A stretch of 36,683 nucleotides of DNA, from assembly GCA_947178475.1 (NCBI GenBank), contig CAMWYM010000016.1, positions 1 through 36,683 on the forward strand, read 5' to 3'. The stretch's first letter is position 1. The number at the start of each line of letters is the position of its first letter. The DNA comes from an uncultured Clostridium sp. (lineage in GTDB: Bacteria; Bacillota; Clostridia; Lachnospirales; Lachnospiraceae). Below are positions 7,524 to 15,640 of this stretch, one piece after another. Both the position numbers and the translations under genes were made by a program. The notes beneath the pieces were generated by a model. It was not told where the DNA came from, searched no databases, and saw only the letters and a list, made by a program, of their open reading frames with translations.

Positions 7524-7901
7524 CTATAAATCATCAAGCTTTTTGTTCAGGTCCCTAACCGCCTCTGCCGGTAAATCTCCGTTATCGAACATCTCTGTCA
7601 CAAATGCTGCTATATTGCCGTGATTCCAAAAGCTTATATGATGCTTGTATAGCTTCTGCTTGTAATCTGCCTCGGAAATCAATACCTTATAGGTGTATAT
7701 CTTACCGTTGCGCTGCAGCTTTAAGAACTTCTTACCTACAAGCTTAGCTAAGAAGGTTGATACCGTCTGCGGCTTCCAGTCCCTGCCGTAATAATCATTA
7801 ATACGGTCCATCAAATCAGAGAGTACCGGCTCTTTTCCGGTATCCCATACCGCCTTCATTACAATTTCTTCACTCTCTGTGAGCTTCTCAATTTTCTTCA
7901 T
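7524..7901 (-). CDS. BlaI/MecI/CopY-family transcriptional repressor
   Basis: This 125-residue protein has the winged-helix pattern of BlaI/MecI/CopY repressors: LTESEEIVMKAVWD at the start, the recognition region PQTVSTFLAKLVGKKFL, and the wing RNGKIYTYKVL. The C-terminal part is the dimerization region; AAFVTEMFDNG corresponds to the area cleaved in BlaI homologues, so it may be a cleavage target of the M56 protease encoded next. A good AAAGGGG binding site precedes the ATG. The gene begins only 14 bp after the flgJ-like gene and a terminator follows it, so it appears to be co-transcribed with flagellar rod genes, which is unusual for this family. Confidence 0.9.
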   Translation of the reverse strand: MKKIEKLTESEEIVMKAVWDTGKEPVLSDLMDRINDYYGRDWKPQTVSTFLAKLVGKKFLKLQRNGKIYTYKVLISEADYKQKLYKHHISFWNHGNIAAFVTEMFDNGDLPAEAVRDLNKKLDDL

Positions 7902-7915
7902 TGTTGTTCCCCTTT

Positions 7916-8269
7916 CTATAAACCATAATTTCGTTTCATCTGTTGATAGAGCTGCTGGGCCAGACCAATCCCGTCACCCTGCTCTGATGCCAGCTTTGCA
8001 TATTCCTGAATCTGCATATCTCCAAAGTAATCCATATAGCTGCCGGAGCTTTCATCGTCATCGGCCTTCATGATTGTCTTCTCCATACCCTTATATATCT
8101 GTTCAATAAAATATGCTTCAAACTCTCTGCAGGCAGACATCAGTTCCTCTTCCGTGGCATTGTTGCCAACCTTACCCAGTGTATTCTCTAACGCATCACT
8201 GGAGGCATTACTCGCCTTTGTATAGTAGTCACTGTAGTAGCTGCTAGGGTCAATTCCCGTAATTGCCAT
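7916..8269 (-). CDS. FlgJ-type flagellar rod-binding protein
   Basis: This 117-residue protein carries the Rod-binding domain of the FlgJ N-terminus (pattern CREFEAYFIEQIYKGMEKTI, then GSYMDYFGDMQIQEYAKLASEQGDGIGLAQQLYQQM). The muramidase domain of proteobacterial FlgJ is absent, as is usual in Firmicutes. Its role is to help assemble or cap the flagellar rod while it crosses the cell wall. GGGAGG lies just upstream of the ATG. It follows the FlhP-like gene in the mreB-flagellar operon. Confidence 0.88.
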   Translation of the reverse strand: MAITGIDPSSYYSDYYTKASNASSDALENTLGKVGNNATEEELMSACREFEAYFIEQIYKGMEKTIMKADDDESSGSYMDYFGDMQIQEYAKLASEQGDGIGLAQQLYQQMKRNYGL

Positions 8270-8340
8270 AATATTCCTCCCAAATCCGGCATATAACCAT
8301 GCCTAATATAATATACATCAAGCAAACTATAATTATGTAC

Positions 8341-9180
8341 TTATGACCGCAGATTATTTGCCTGCTGCAGCATTTCATCAGATGCCTGAATCGCCTTGGA
8401 ATTCATCTCGTAGGCACGCTGTGCCACAATCATGTTCACCATCTCATCCGCCACCTGTACATTAGACATTTCCAGATATCCCTGATGGATCAGACTGCGG
8501 GCTATTCCCGCTGTTGTTGATTCCTCTAACGGAGCACCGGACGCCACGCTTTCCTGATACAGGTTGCCTCCGATATTATTAAGACCGGCAGGATTATTGA
8601 ACTGTACCAATCCTATCTTCTGCTCATAGCCGTTTGCCACCAACGGAACTCTCTGTCTGTTTTCTTTTTCTCCAGTCTCCACAAAGATATTGCCCTCCTG
8701 GTCAACCACCACATCATCCTTGCGAGCCGGAGACGGAACGATAATCGGATTGTTGTTCTGGTCTAACACCGGATAACCCTGTGAAGAGCAGAGCATCATT
8801 CCGCCCTCAGTAGGCTGGAAATTAAAGGTTCCATCACGGGTATAACAGATATTGCCGTCAAAATCCCTTACCTTATAAAATCCTGAACCCTCAATCGCCA
8901 TATAGCTTGTGTTGGTTGTCTCCTGTAAATTTCCCTGAGTAAACACTGTCGTAATAGAACTCACTCTGGTTCCCAGACCTACCTGAGCCGGCACCGGCTT
9001 ATTATCCCCCACATTGTTCGTGGAGGGTGACTGCAGGGTCTGATATAACAACGACTTGAATTCCGTTGTATCCTTCTTGTAACCGGCTGTATTTACATTG
9101 GATAAATTATTCGCCACTGTATCCAGATTTGTCTGCTGTGCGATCATTCCTGATGCTGCAGACCATAATGATCTCATCAT
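8341..9180 (-). CDS. flhP: Flagellar distal rod protein FlgG-type (FlhP-like)
   Basis: This 279-residue protein is a flagellar basal-body rod protein. The N-terminal signature (MRSLWSAASGMIAQQTNLD, then VANNLSNVNTAGYKK) and the C-terminal segment (MSNVQVADEMVNMIVAQRAYE, ending in KAIQASDEMLQQANNLR) are the two coiled-coil ends of FlgG/FlhP. The middle is the beta-rich D1 domain (MAIEGSGFYKVRDFDGNICYTRDGTF). The rod proteins are exported by the flagellar type III apparatus. The order mbl-flhO-flhP is the same as in B. subtilis, which supports the symbol; flgG is the alternative name. AGGAGG precedes the start. Confidence 0.88.
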   Translation of the reverse strand: MMRSLWSAASGMIAQQTNLDTVANNLSNVNTAGYKKDTTEFKSLLYQTLQSPSTNNVGDNKPVPAQVGLGTRVSSITTVFTQGNLQETTNTSYMAIEGSGFYKVRDFDGNICYTRDGTFNFQPTEGGMMLCSSQGYPVLDQNNNPIIVPSPARKDDVVVDQEGNIFVETGEKENRQRVPLVANGYEQKIGLVQFNNPAGLNNIGGNLYQESVASGAPLEESTTAGIARSLIHQGYLEMSNVQVADEMVNMIVAQRAYEMNSKAIQASDEMLQQANNLRS

Positions 9181-9199
9181 AATACATATCCTCCTATAT

Positions 9200-9985
9200 C
9201 TATACCCTTCCTATCTCGTTCACTGCCTTCTCTAACGTGCTGTCCGTCGTCTGAATCATCTTCTGTCCCGCCTCATAGGCTCTGGTGATTGTAATCATAC
9301 TAACCATCTCATTAATGACATTTGTATTAGACATTTCCAGATACCCCTGATGCACGGTTGCCGTTCCCGCCTGCAGTCCCGCTGCATCGGTGGCATCATA
9401 CATATTCTCGCCATATAACAGCAGTGCCTGTGGATTGGCAAACCCGGCAATACCAAGAGTTGCCACCCGCTGTCCGTTCACCGTTACATTGCCCACTGCA
9501 TCAAATGATACATCTACTGCTGTCTGAGCACCTGGAATCTGGATTCTCGCTCCATTCGTATCCAACACATAATCTCCATCCCTGGTAACAAGATAACCTT
9601 CCGTGTTCACCGTAAATGACCCGTCACGGGTATATTTCGTACTGGTCACTCCCTGCTTGTTTGTTGTCTGAATGGTAAAGAATCCGTCTCCACTTAACGC
9701 CAAATCGTAGGTGTTCCCTGTCTCCCGCAGGCTCCCCTGTGACAAATCATGATAGGTTTCTCCAATCTTCACACCCAAATTCATATTCCCTATTCTGTAA
9801 TTTAACGGAGAGGGCGCATTGTTGTTATGAATTCGAAGTGTCAATTCGTCATCAAAGGACTGGGAAGTCACTCCTTGCTTCTTATACCCTATGGTATCCG
9901 CATTGGCCATATTATTGGAAATAACATCCAAACGCTTCTGCTCGTTCACCATACCGGTCCACGCTGTGTAAAGACCTCTTACCAT
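9200..9985 (-). CDS. flhO: Flagellar rod protein FlgF/FlhO-like
   Basis: This 261-residue protein is a second rod protein of the FlgF/FlgG family. The N-terminus (MVRGLYTAWTGMVNEQKRLD, VISNNMANADTIGYKKQGV) and the C-terminus (HQGYLEMSNTNVINEMVSMI, ITRAYEAGQKMIQTTDSTL) match, with a central domain holding LALSGDGFFTIQT and TRDGSFTVNTEGYLVT. It is closest in length and position to FlhO of B. subtilis, directly between the mreB-like gene and flhP; flgF is an alternative name. GGGAGTGA is a good binding site. Only 19 bp separate it from flhP, so both are in one transcript. Confidence 0.86.
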   Translation of the reverse strand: MVRGLYTAWTGMVNEQKRLDVISNNMANADTIGYKKQGVTSQSFDDELTLRIHNNNAPSPLNYRIGNMNLGVKIGETYHDLSQGSLRETGNTYDLALSGDGFFTIQTTNKQGVTSTKYTRDGSFTVNTEGYLVTRDGDYVLDTNGARIQIPGAQTAVDVSFDAVGNVTVNGQRVATLGIAGFANPQALLLYGENMYDATDAAGLQAGTATVHQGYLEMSNTNVINEMVSMITITRAYEAGQKMIQTTDSTLEKAVNEIGRV

Positions 9986-10044
9986 TGTTTCACTCCCTTT
10001 TCTTTGAATTATTTTCCTAGTTCATCCTGTGCTTACCCCTTGGA

Positions 10045-11043
10045 TTATGCCTCCTCCAAAACTCCACTCAGGAACTCTATATATTTACCGGTTCCAATCG
10101 CCACGCAGGTCATAGGGTCCTCCGCTGTCATGGTTGTAATACCGGTTTCTTCCTCTATCAGCTCTTCCAGACCATGGAGCATTGCACCGCCACCGGTCAA
10201 CACTATACCCCTGTCTGCAATATCTGCCGCCAGCTCCGGCGGTGTCTTTTCCAGTACGGAATGCACTGCCTCTATAATCTGCTCAGTCACTTCCTCCAAC
10301 GCCTCTACAGTCTCCTCTGAGGTCACCGTAACTGTTCTGGGAAGTCCTGTCACCAAATTACGCCCTCTGATATCCAACGTCAGATTCTCCGGACGACGAT
10401 AACAGGTTCCAATCTTAATCTTAATCTCTTCTGCCGTACTCTCACCAATCAACAGGTTATGCTTCTTACGCATATAACGGACAATGGCCTCGTCAAAATC
10501 ATCTCCTGCTGTTTTAATGGAGGTGCTGACAACCGTACCCCCCAGAGAAATAACAGCAATATCCGCCGTACCACCGCCGATATCTACAATCATATTACCA
10601 CATGGTCTGGCAATGTCAATCCCTGCTCCGATAGCTGCTGCCACCGGCTCCTCAATAATGGACACGTCTCTTGCTCCTGCCTGATAGGTTGCATCCTCAA
10701 CCGCCTTTTTCTCTACTTCCGTTACACCACTGGGTACACAGACCGAAATTCTCGGACGTCTTCCAAAAAAGCTCTTTCCCACTGCCTTCTGGATAAAATA
10801 TTTCAACATTTTCTCAGTAATCCGATAATCAGAAATTACCCCCTGTCTTAACGGTCTCACTGCTATGATATTACCCGGTGTCCTTCCAAGCATCAGCCGG
10901 GCCTCCTCGCCAATCGCTTTAATACGGTTGGTATCACGGTCAAATGCCACTACAGACGGTTCCTTCAGTACAACACCTTTCCCCCTTACATATACAAGGA
11001 TACTGGCCGTACCCAAGTCAATTCCTATGTCTGAACTTGCCAT
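10045..11043 (-). CDS. mbl: MreB/Mbl family rod-shape actin homologue
   Basis: The 332-residue protein is a bacterial actin that guides lateral cell-wall synthesis. Phosphate 1 motif IGIDLGTASILVY (near residue 6), connect region VPSGVTEVEKKAVEDA, phosphate 2 VDIGGGTADIAV and the adenosine motif VLTGGGAMLHGLEELI are all present. The start at 11043 (MASSDIGIDLG) is preferred because GGAG sits 7 nt upstream; the ATG at 11049 is too close to it. The gene is followed by flhO and flhP, as mbl is in B. subtilis, so I use that symbol; mreB-like is the cautious alternative. A promoter overlaps the end of the preceding gene. Confidence 0.92.
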   Translation of the reverse strand: MASSDIGIDLGTASILVYVRGKGVVLKEPSVVAFDRDTNRIKAIGEEARLMLGRTPGNIIAVRPLRQGVISDYRITEKMLKYFIQKAVGKSFFGRRPRISVCVPSGVTEVEKKAVEDATYQAGARDVSIIEEPVAAAIGAGIDIARPCGNMIVDIGGGTADIAVISLGGTVVSTSIKTAGDDFDEAIVRYMRKKHNLLIGESTAEEIKIKIGTCYRRPENLTLDIRGRNLVTGLPRTVTVTSEETVEALEEVTEQIIEAVHSVLEKTPPELAADIADRGIVLTGGGAMLHGLEELIEEETGITTMTAEDPMTCVAIGTGKYIEFLSGVLEEA

Positions 11044-11172
11044 GTCCATACTCCTTTCCGATATATATCGTCATAAATCACTTATTTCTTTATATCAATC
11101 TGGGTTTCTCCCCCGAATCAGTACCTTATAAGCCACTGTACAATCGGGATTATCTCTAATACCCTTCCTCTA

Positions 11173-11200
11173 ATCTTACCCCATTTGCGCAAAAAGTCAA
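11173..11200 (-). promoter_or_regulatory. Promoter of the mbl-flagellar operon
   Basis: TTGACT and TAAGAT are separated by 16 bp on the minus strand, with the -35 box overlapping the stop codon of the PAS-protein gene. The leader would be about 120 nt. This is a sigma-A-like promoter; I see no sigma-D (TAAA...GCCGATAA) motif. Confidence 0.55.
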
Positions 11201-13716
11201 TTCTTGTCTTTTCCTTTATCTTTGTTTTTGTTCTTTTTCAGAATGACAAGGCTATAATCTGCTCCACTTATTGTGTCCAGATTCACCTCAACAATATTCA
11301 TAATCTGATCCACTTCTTTTAAATAGCTCTGCCATTTTGTAACCTTCCTTCCGGCAATCAGACGTTTGCGGATTCCCTGTACATTGCGGTACTGCTCCAT
11401 CTGGTCCACCACGATATCTTTGGCCTGCATTCCCACAAGACTATATCCAAACAGCTTGTCCATAGCCTTATTGGCAAAAACAATTTCACCGGAACGATTA
11501 TTTTTAACAAAAACCGCATCCCGGATATGATTATACGCATCCAAAAAACCTTCATTAAGGACATCTGCCTTCTTTCCACGGCGGCTGCTCTGTATAACCC
11601 CGGCAAAAAGCTTAGCCGCTGTCTGGGCAAAATGTGCATCTCTTTTATCAAATATCCTGCCGCGGGTATCGTCCACAAAGACCATATAGCCCTCCAGCTT
11701 ACCAGTAAACGGAAGCTGTACCAGCATAATCGCACTCATTTCTGCTTGTCTTAACCGCTTTTTGATGGTGCTCTCATCCGATCTTTTGTCCACTACCAGC
11801 AACGGCTTCTCCTGAAACTGCTCTCGGATTCCCTGATATTCTGCCTCCGATACAGCCAGCTCATGTAAAAATTCTGTGTTATCCCCCGTTGGATTCCATA
11901 CAAAGTAGGTTTCCACTTTTTCTGTTTCTTTATTCTCTATATATATAGCTATATTTTCAAGAGACAGATAAAGACCTGCCTTCTGGCACATCTCACCGAG
12001 GGCAGATTCCCCCTGTCTGGTAAGTGCACCTACTATATCCTCTACAGCTACGCGTTCCTCCTGCTCTTTGTGGAGCTGCATTTCCATCAATCTGCCACGA
12101 TGGCTTTCCCTGCGAATCTCTTCATCCACAAAAAATCCTCTGACAATACTGTTTGCCAGCCGCCACTGCTGGTCGGCAACAGCCTCAACCACCTCTGTCC
12201 CATTCTCTGCAAAGCTGGTCAGCACCCAGTATGCAACGACATTGGTTGCAGAAATCAAAGGCGCCAATACCATATGCGCAACAAATGCATCCATGTCAAA
12301 GCTGATGCTCTGGGGAACCATCTCCTCCTTAGCCTGTACAGAAAGTTTTTCAAACCGCTCCTTAAAGGAAGGCCGTTCAAATATATCATAAAACTGACCC
12401 AGATCACTTGCTGGACCGGAAGGATTTGTCAAAATCTTCCCGTTTGCATCCAGTACTACTGTATAATAATCTGAATCCCTGCTCAAGGTCTCTGCCATCA
12501 GCTCCAGCTGCTGTGCCAGCTCTTTACCCTTCGGGTCAATATCCGCCGAATCTGTTTCGTATTCTTTTTCTGTCTTCTTCGGAGCTTCGGAAAGCTGCAA
12601 GGTCTCTGCCAGCTCCTCCTCCATCTCCTTCTGCTCGGTAATATCCGTCAGCAAAAAGGATATCTCCGCTTCACCATCAGATATTCTGGTGACGGTAACT
12701 ACATTATCCACCCATATCTTCTTGCCGTCATCCCTCACCATGCGATATCGCTGGACATAATCTGTCACACCACTCTCTATAGCCTGATAAATGGCATCTA
12801 TAACTGCATCCCTATCCTCCGGATAAATATAATCCTCTGTCAGCTTATAACCATTTTGCAGGGCCTCCACATTCATTCCCACCATACCCGCATTCGGCGA
12901 GATATATTTGAGTGTGCGGCGGTTTCCCTTATACGACTTAATCAGAACTACATTTTTCATCTTGGAGACAGCAAGGCTTAAATAGCGGTTCTCGCTGCTC
13001 CTGCGATACTCCTCCCTCAAATCCACCACCAAAATCTCATAGTCAGTGGATATTCCATAATCATTATAAATATAGTGTATCAGCAGACGCACCGGGATCA
13101 GTTCCCTCTCCTCTGTCACTACACGGCATTCCAAAGTGTTTTCCTGAACGTGCGTCATTGTATCCTTTGCGATAACCGCCTGTACGGCATCCCTGTCCTC
13201 TGCACAGATTACCTCCGCTATAGACAGCAGTTTCTCGTAAAACTGTGCCCTTGTATATCCGTACTGATTCACATTCCTCGATACATATTCTACCTGATAT
13301 CCCGTCTCGTTTTTGCTTAAATAAATGGCTACAAGACCAGCATGATCCACAATCCGTTCCAGCGTAAGACTTCCGATATTCAAATCTGCACGACGCTCAA
13401 ACAACAGAGTATAGATGGTCTTATCCTCCACCACCGCCTCGTTGACCAGTCCGCTGACCAGAAATTCCCGGTCATCCGCCATCATACGAATCCTGTGCCA
13501 CATCAGGCTTTTCTTCCCATGCAAAAGCTCCCAGAAATTCAACTTGGTAAATGCCCGTCCGGGTTCAATCTGAATATTCTCCACAGGGCTGCCCAACAGT
13601 ACCTCCGCCTCATAGTTAATCTCTAACACATGACCGGACTCTGCCTCAAAAACAACCATAGGATATTCCAAATATTGTGCAAACTGCTTAAAGCTTTCAA
13701 TTCGTTTTGTATCCAT
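11197..13716 (-). CDS. PAS/GAF multi-sensor protein without recognised output domain
   Basis: This soluble 839-residue protein is built from sensor modules: PAS-like domains at about 1-110, 120-235 and 250-365 (the last with the PAC pattern RMVRDDGKKIWVDNVVTV...LLTDITEQKEMEEE), a coiled linker, a PocR-type ligand sensor at about 405-505 (YYTVVLDANGKILT), a coiled segment 515-560, a GAF-like domain at about 565-710, and a final PAS at 725-825 (AVFVKNNRSGEIVFANKAMDKLFGY). The tail is Lys/Asn-rich. No kinase, GGDEF, EAL, HTH or membrane helix is visible. The start at 13716 has GAGGAG nine bases upstream; an upstream in-frame start at 13767 lacks one. It may work as a scaffold or adaptor. Confidence 0.82.
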   Translation of the reverse strand: MDTKRIESFKQFAQYLEYPMVVFEAESGHVLEINYEAEVLLGSPVENIQIEPGRAFTKLNFWELLHGKKSLMWHRIRMMADDREFLVSGLVNEAVVEDKTIYTLLFERRADLNIGSLTLERIVDHAGLVAIYLSKNETGYQVEYVSRNVNQYGYTRAQFYEKLLSIAEVICAEDRDAVQAVIAKDTMTHVQENTLECRVVTEERELIPVRLLIHYIYNDYGISTDYEILVVDLREEYRRSSENRYLSLAVSKMKNVVLIKSYKGNRRTLKYISPNAGMVGMNVEALQNGYKLTEDYIYPEDRDAVIDAIYQAIESGVTDYVQRYRMVRDDGKKIWVDNVVTVTRISDGEAEISFLLTDITEQKEMEEELAETLQLSEAPKKTEKEYETDSADIDPKGKELAQQLELMAETLSRDSDYYTVVLDANGKILTNPSGPASDLGQFYDIFERPSFKERFEKLSVQAKEEMVPQSISFDMDAFVAHMVLAPLISATNVVAYWVLTSFAENGTEVVEAVADQQWRLANSIVRGFFVDEEIRRESHRGRLMEMQLHKEQEERVAVEDIVGALTRQGESALGEMCQKAGLYLSLENIAIYIENKETEKVETYFVWNPTGDNTEFLHELAVSEAEYQGIREQFQEKPLLVVDKRSDESTIKKRLRQAEMSAIMLVQLPFTGKLEGYMVFVDDTRGRIFDKRDAHFAQTAAKLFAGVIQSSRRGKKADVLNEGFLDAYNHIRDAVFVKNNRSGEIVFANKAMDKLFGYSLVGMQAKDIVVDQMEQYRNVQGIRKRLIAGRKVTKWQSYLKEVDQIMNIVEVNLDTISGADYSLVILKKNKNKDKGKDKN

Positions 13717-13786
13717 AGGCAATAACTCCTCTAATGTATGCTTATTACCGCACCCTTTCGCTTTCACTGACTATGATTAAAAAATC

Positions 13787-14713
13787 CTACTCATCCTCAT
13801 TAAACTTAATCTGTGGAATCTCCTCTGCCTCCTCGTCCGTCAGTGCAAGCTGTCCCTTTGAGGTATCGATTCCAAATGCCTTATCTGTAATGACCTTCGT
13901 CTCATTACATGCCTTGACAACACCCTCCACCGATTCCATCAGGCTTGCCATATAATTGCTGACATTCTCACACTCTCTCTTCATGGAACCGCGAATAGTA
14001 GTAACCTTCTCCTGCGCCTCGGAAAGCATTCTATCCTTCTCAGACTCCGCCTCCTCTATCATCTGCTGGCACTCTGCATTGGTCTTTGCTACAGACTGCT
14101 TATACTCCTCCTCAGCACGAATGCGGAGCGTATCTCTCTCCTCCTCGGCGCGACGCAAAATGGTAGCACTCTGCTTTTCGGAATCCTCAATTAAATTCCT
14201 GCTGTTCCGCTCCGCCTCTTCCATCATGATGCTGCTCTGGATTTTGGCATCGTCCATCATTCTATCGCTCTCTTCCTTGGCAAGAACCAGCATTTCCTTG
14301 CTCTTTTCCTCCGCCTCTTCCACCATCTGCTTACTCTTTGCCTCAGCATCCTTCAACAATATATCACAACGCTCATTGGTCTCTACCAGCGTCTTAGAAA
14401 TAATTTCCAGTTTATCAGAATATCCCTTATTGCTCTCCTGCTGTTCCGCCAGCTTGCGGTTTGCCTTCTCCAACTCGTTCTGCAGGGATTCATTATATTT
14501 CTGCATATTCTCAATAGCCTGATTGGATTCAGAATTCATGCTGTCCTTAACCAGCTGCAGGCTCTTAACGGTTTCGCTTAATTTGCTAATCGTCTGTTTC
14601 AAATCAGCTATATCCTGCAGGTGAGATTTCTTCATCTCTTCAATAAACTCTTCCACCGCCGCTTTATCATATCCGCCGAAGGATACTGTCTTAAACCTTT
14701 CTTCTCTTGCCAT
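13787..14713 (-). CDS. DivIVA-like coiled-coil protein
   Basis: The 308-residue protein opens with the DivIVA-type N-terminal pattern (FKTVSFGGYDKAAVEEFIEE, a short hydrophobic turn then helix), followed by an unusually long, charged coiled coil from about 30 to 265 with imperfect 11-residue repeats (such as EEAEEKSKEML), and an acidic tail (EIPQIKFNEDE). DivIVA proteins recognise curved membrane at poles or septa and recruit partners. The start at 14713 is chosen for AAAGGAG nine bases upstream; an in-frame start at 14740 lacks one. It is separated by about 70 bp from the PAS-protein gene, and the two are probably one transcript. Its specific partner is unknown. Confidence 0.82.
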   Translation of the reverse strand: MAREERFKTVSFGGYDKAAVEEFIEEMKKSHLQDIADLKQTISKLSETVKSLQLVKDSMNSESNQAIENMQKYNESLQNELEKANRKLAEQQESNKGYSDKLEIISKTLVETNERCDILLKDAEAKSKQMVEEAEEKSKEMLVLAKEESDRMMDDAKIQSSIMMEEAERNSRNLIEDSEKQSATILRRAEEERDTLRIRAEEEYKQSVAKTNAECQQMIEEAESEKDRMLSEAQEKVTTIRGSMKRECENVSNYMASLMESVEGVVKACNETKVITDKAFGIDTSKGQLALTDEEAEEIPQIKFNEDE

Positions 14714-14768
14714 GTAAAAAATCTCCTTTCCCAAGTTCACAAAACATATGAAGGCATTATTAGATATT

Positions 14769-14777
14769 ATTATACCA
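14769..14777 (-). promoter_or_regulatory. Extended -10 promoter for the DivIVA-like gene
   Basis: TTGGTATAAT on the minus strand contains a perfect TATAAT with an upstream TG. The -35 region is weak (TAGCAT at 17 bp). The gap 14714-14905 between divergent genes holds this and the TraX-gene promoter. Confidence 0.5.
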
Positions 14778-14837
14778 AGTTTTCTTTATAAATGCTACCG
14801 AAAACCTAAAATAAATTTTACCATTATTAAGAAATTG

Positions 14838-14866
14838 TTGTTTTCTGCCTCTATGTCTGTTATACT
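14838..14866 (+). promoter_or_regulatory. Promoter of the TraX-family gene
   Basis: TTGTTT and TATACT are separated by 17 bp, with a TG (TGTTATACT) just upstream of the -10. Transcription would start near 14873, 33 bp ahead of the ATG at 14906. Confidence 0.5.
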
Positions 14867-14905
14867 TTTATCGAAATTTATCATTAGAAAGGGCGGAATC
14901 TGCCA

Positions 14906-15562
14906 ATGGAACACGGTGGCATCAAATGTCTTAACAACTTCACATTGAAAATGATTGCCATTATCTGTATGGCAGTAGATCATATCGGCTATGTGTTTTT
15001 TCCTTCGGAACCGATGTACCGGCATATCGGGCGGATTGCCTTTCCTATTTTCTGTTTTTTGATTGTCGAGGGCTTTTACCATACAAGAAGTCATTTGAAT
15101 TACCTAATCCGGCTCTCCCTCTTTGCCATTTTGTCAGAAATCCCTTTTGACCTTGCATTTTACAATACAGTCTTTTACTGGCAAAAGCAGAATGTATTTA
15201 TCACCCTTGCTCTAGGATTGCTCGCCATTTTCTGTCTGGAGGAAATGAACAAGCAGCGCAGGTTTATCATTCCTTTAGTCCTCATCTGGCTCACCGCTTA
15301 TTTTGTACACTCCGATTACGGCATCGGCGGCGTCGTGTTAATCTGTATGTTCTATGTCACAAGGGAAACTCCGCTGGTGCGGTGTCTGCTCTGCGCATTG
15401 ATTCTATATCTGTTTTGGGGAACCTGGGAGCTATATGGTCTTCTTGCCCTGATACCGATCATGCTATATAACGATAAACGGGGACCTTCCGTAAAAATGC
15501 TTTTTTACTGGTTCTATCCGATACACCTATTGATCATTTACGGAATTTATACTTATCTGTAA
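14906..15562 (+). CDS. TraX-family integral membrane protein
   Basis: The 218-residue protein is a polytopic membrane protein of the TraX family. The family signature is visible at the start: LKMIAIICMAVDHIGYVFFP followed by RHIGRIAFPIFCFLIVEGFY, HTRSHLNYLIRLSLFAILSEIPFD. Around seven hydrophobic helices span the rest, and it ends with MLFYWFYPIHLLIIYGIYTYL. TraX was named for pilin acetylation in F plasmids; the chromosomal homologues in Firmicutes are thought to be acyltransferase-like and are of unknown substrate. GAAAGGG is about 12 bases upstream of the ATG. No conjugation genes are nearby, so a plasmid link is not implied. Confidence 0.88.
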   Translation: MEHGGIKCLNNFTLKMIAIICMAVDHIGYVFFPSEPMYRHIGRIAFPIFCFLIVEGFYHTRSHLNYLIRLSLFAILSEIPFDLAFYNTVFYWQKQNVFITLALGLLAIFCLEEMNKQRRFIIPLVLIWLTAYFVHSDYGIGGVVLICMFYVTRETPLVRCLLCALILYLFWGTWELYGLLALIPIMLYNDKRGPSVKMLFYWFYPIHLLIIYGIYTYL

Positions 15563-15609
15563 AGTTTATCGTTACTTTTCACAGGTTGATCAAGCGGACG
15601 CACATAAGG

Positions 15610-15640
15610 CGGCAGCCGATGCACTATGCACCGGCTGCCG
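15610..15640 (+). terminator. Terminator after the TraX-family gene
   Basis: CGGCAGCCG pairs with CGGCTGCCG and an inner TGCA-CTA-TGCA extends the stem; TTTCTTT follows on the plus strand. The right half lies inside the final codons of the convergent amidase gene, so the terminator and that reading frame share sequence. Confidence 0.75.

Noticed and set aside
14906..15562. Conjugative element marked by the TraX-family gene
   Set aside because: No other transfer, relaxase or integrase genes are present; TraX-like proteins are common on Firmicutes chromosomes.
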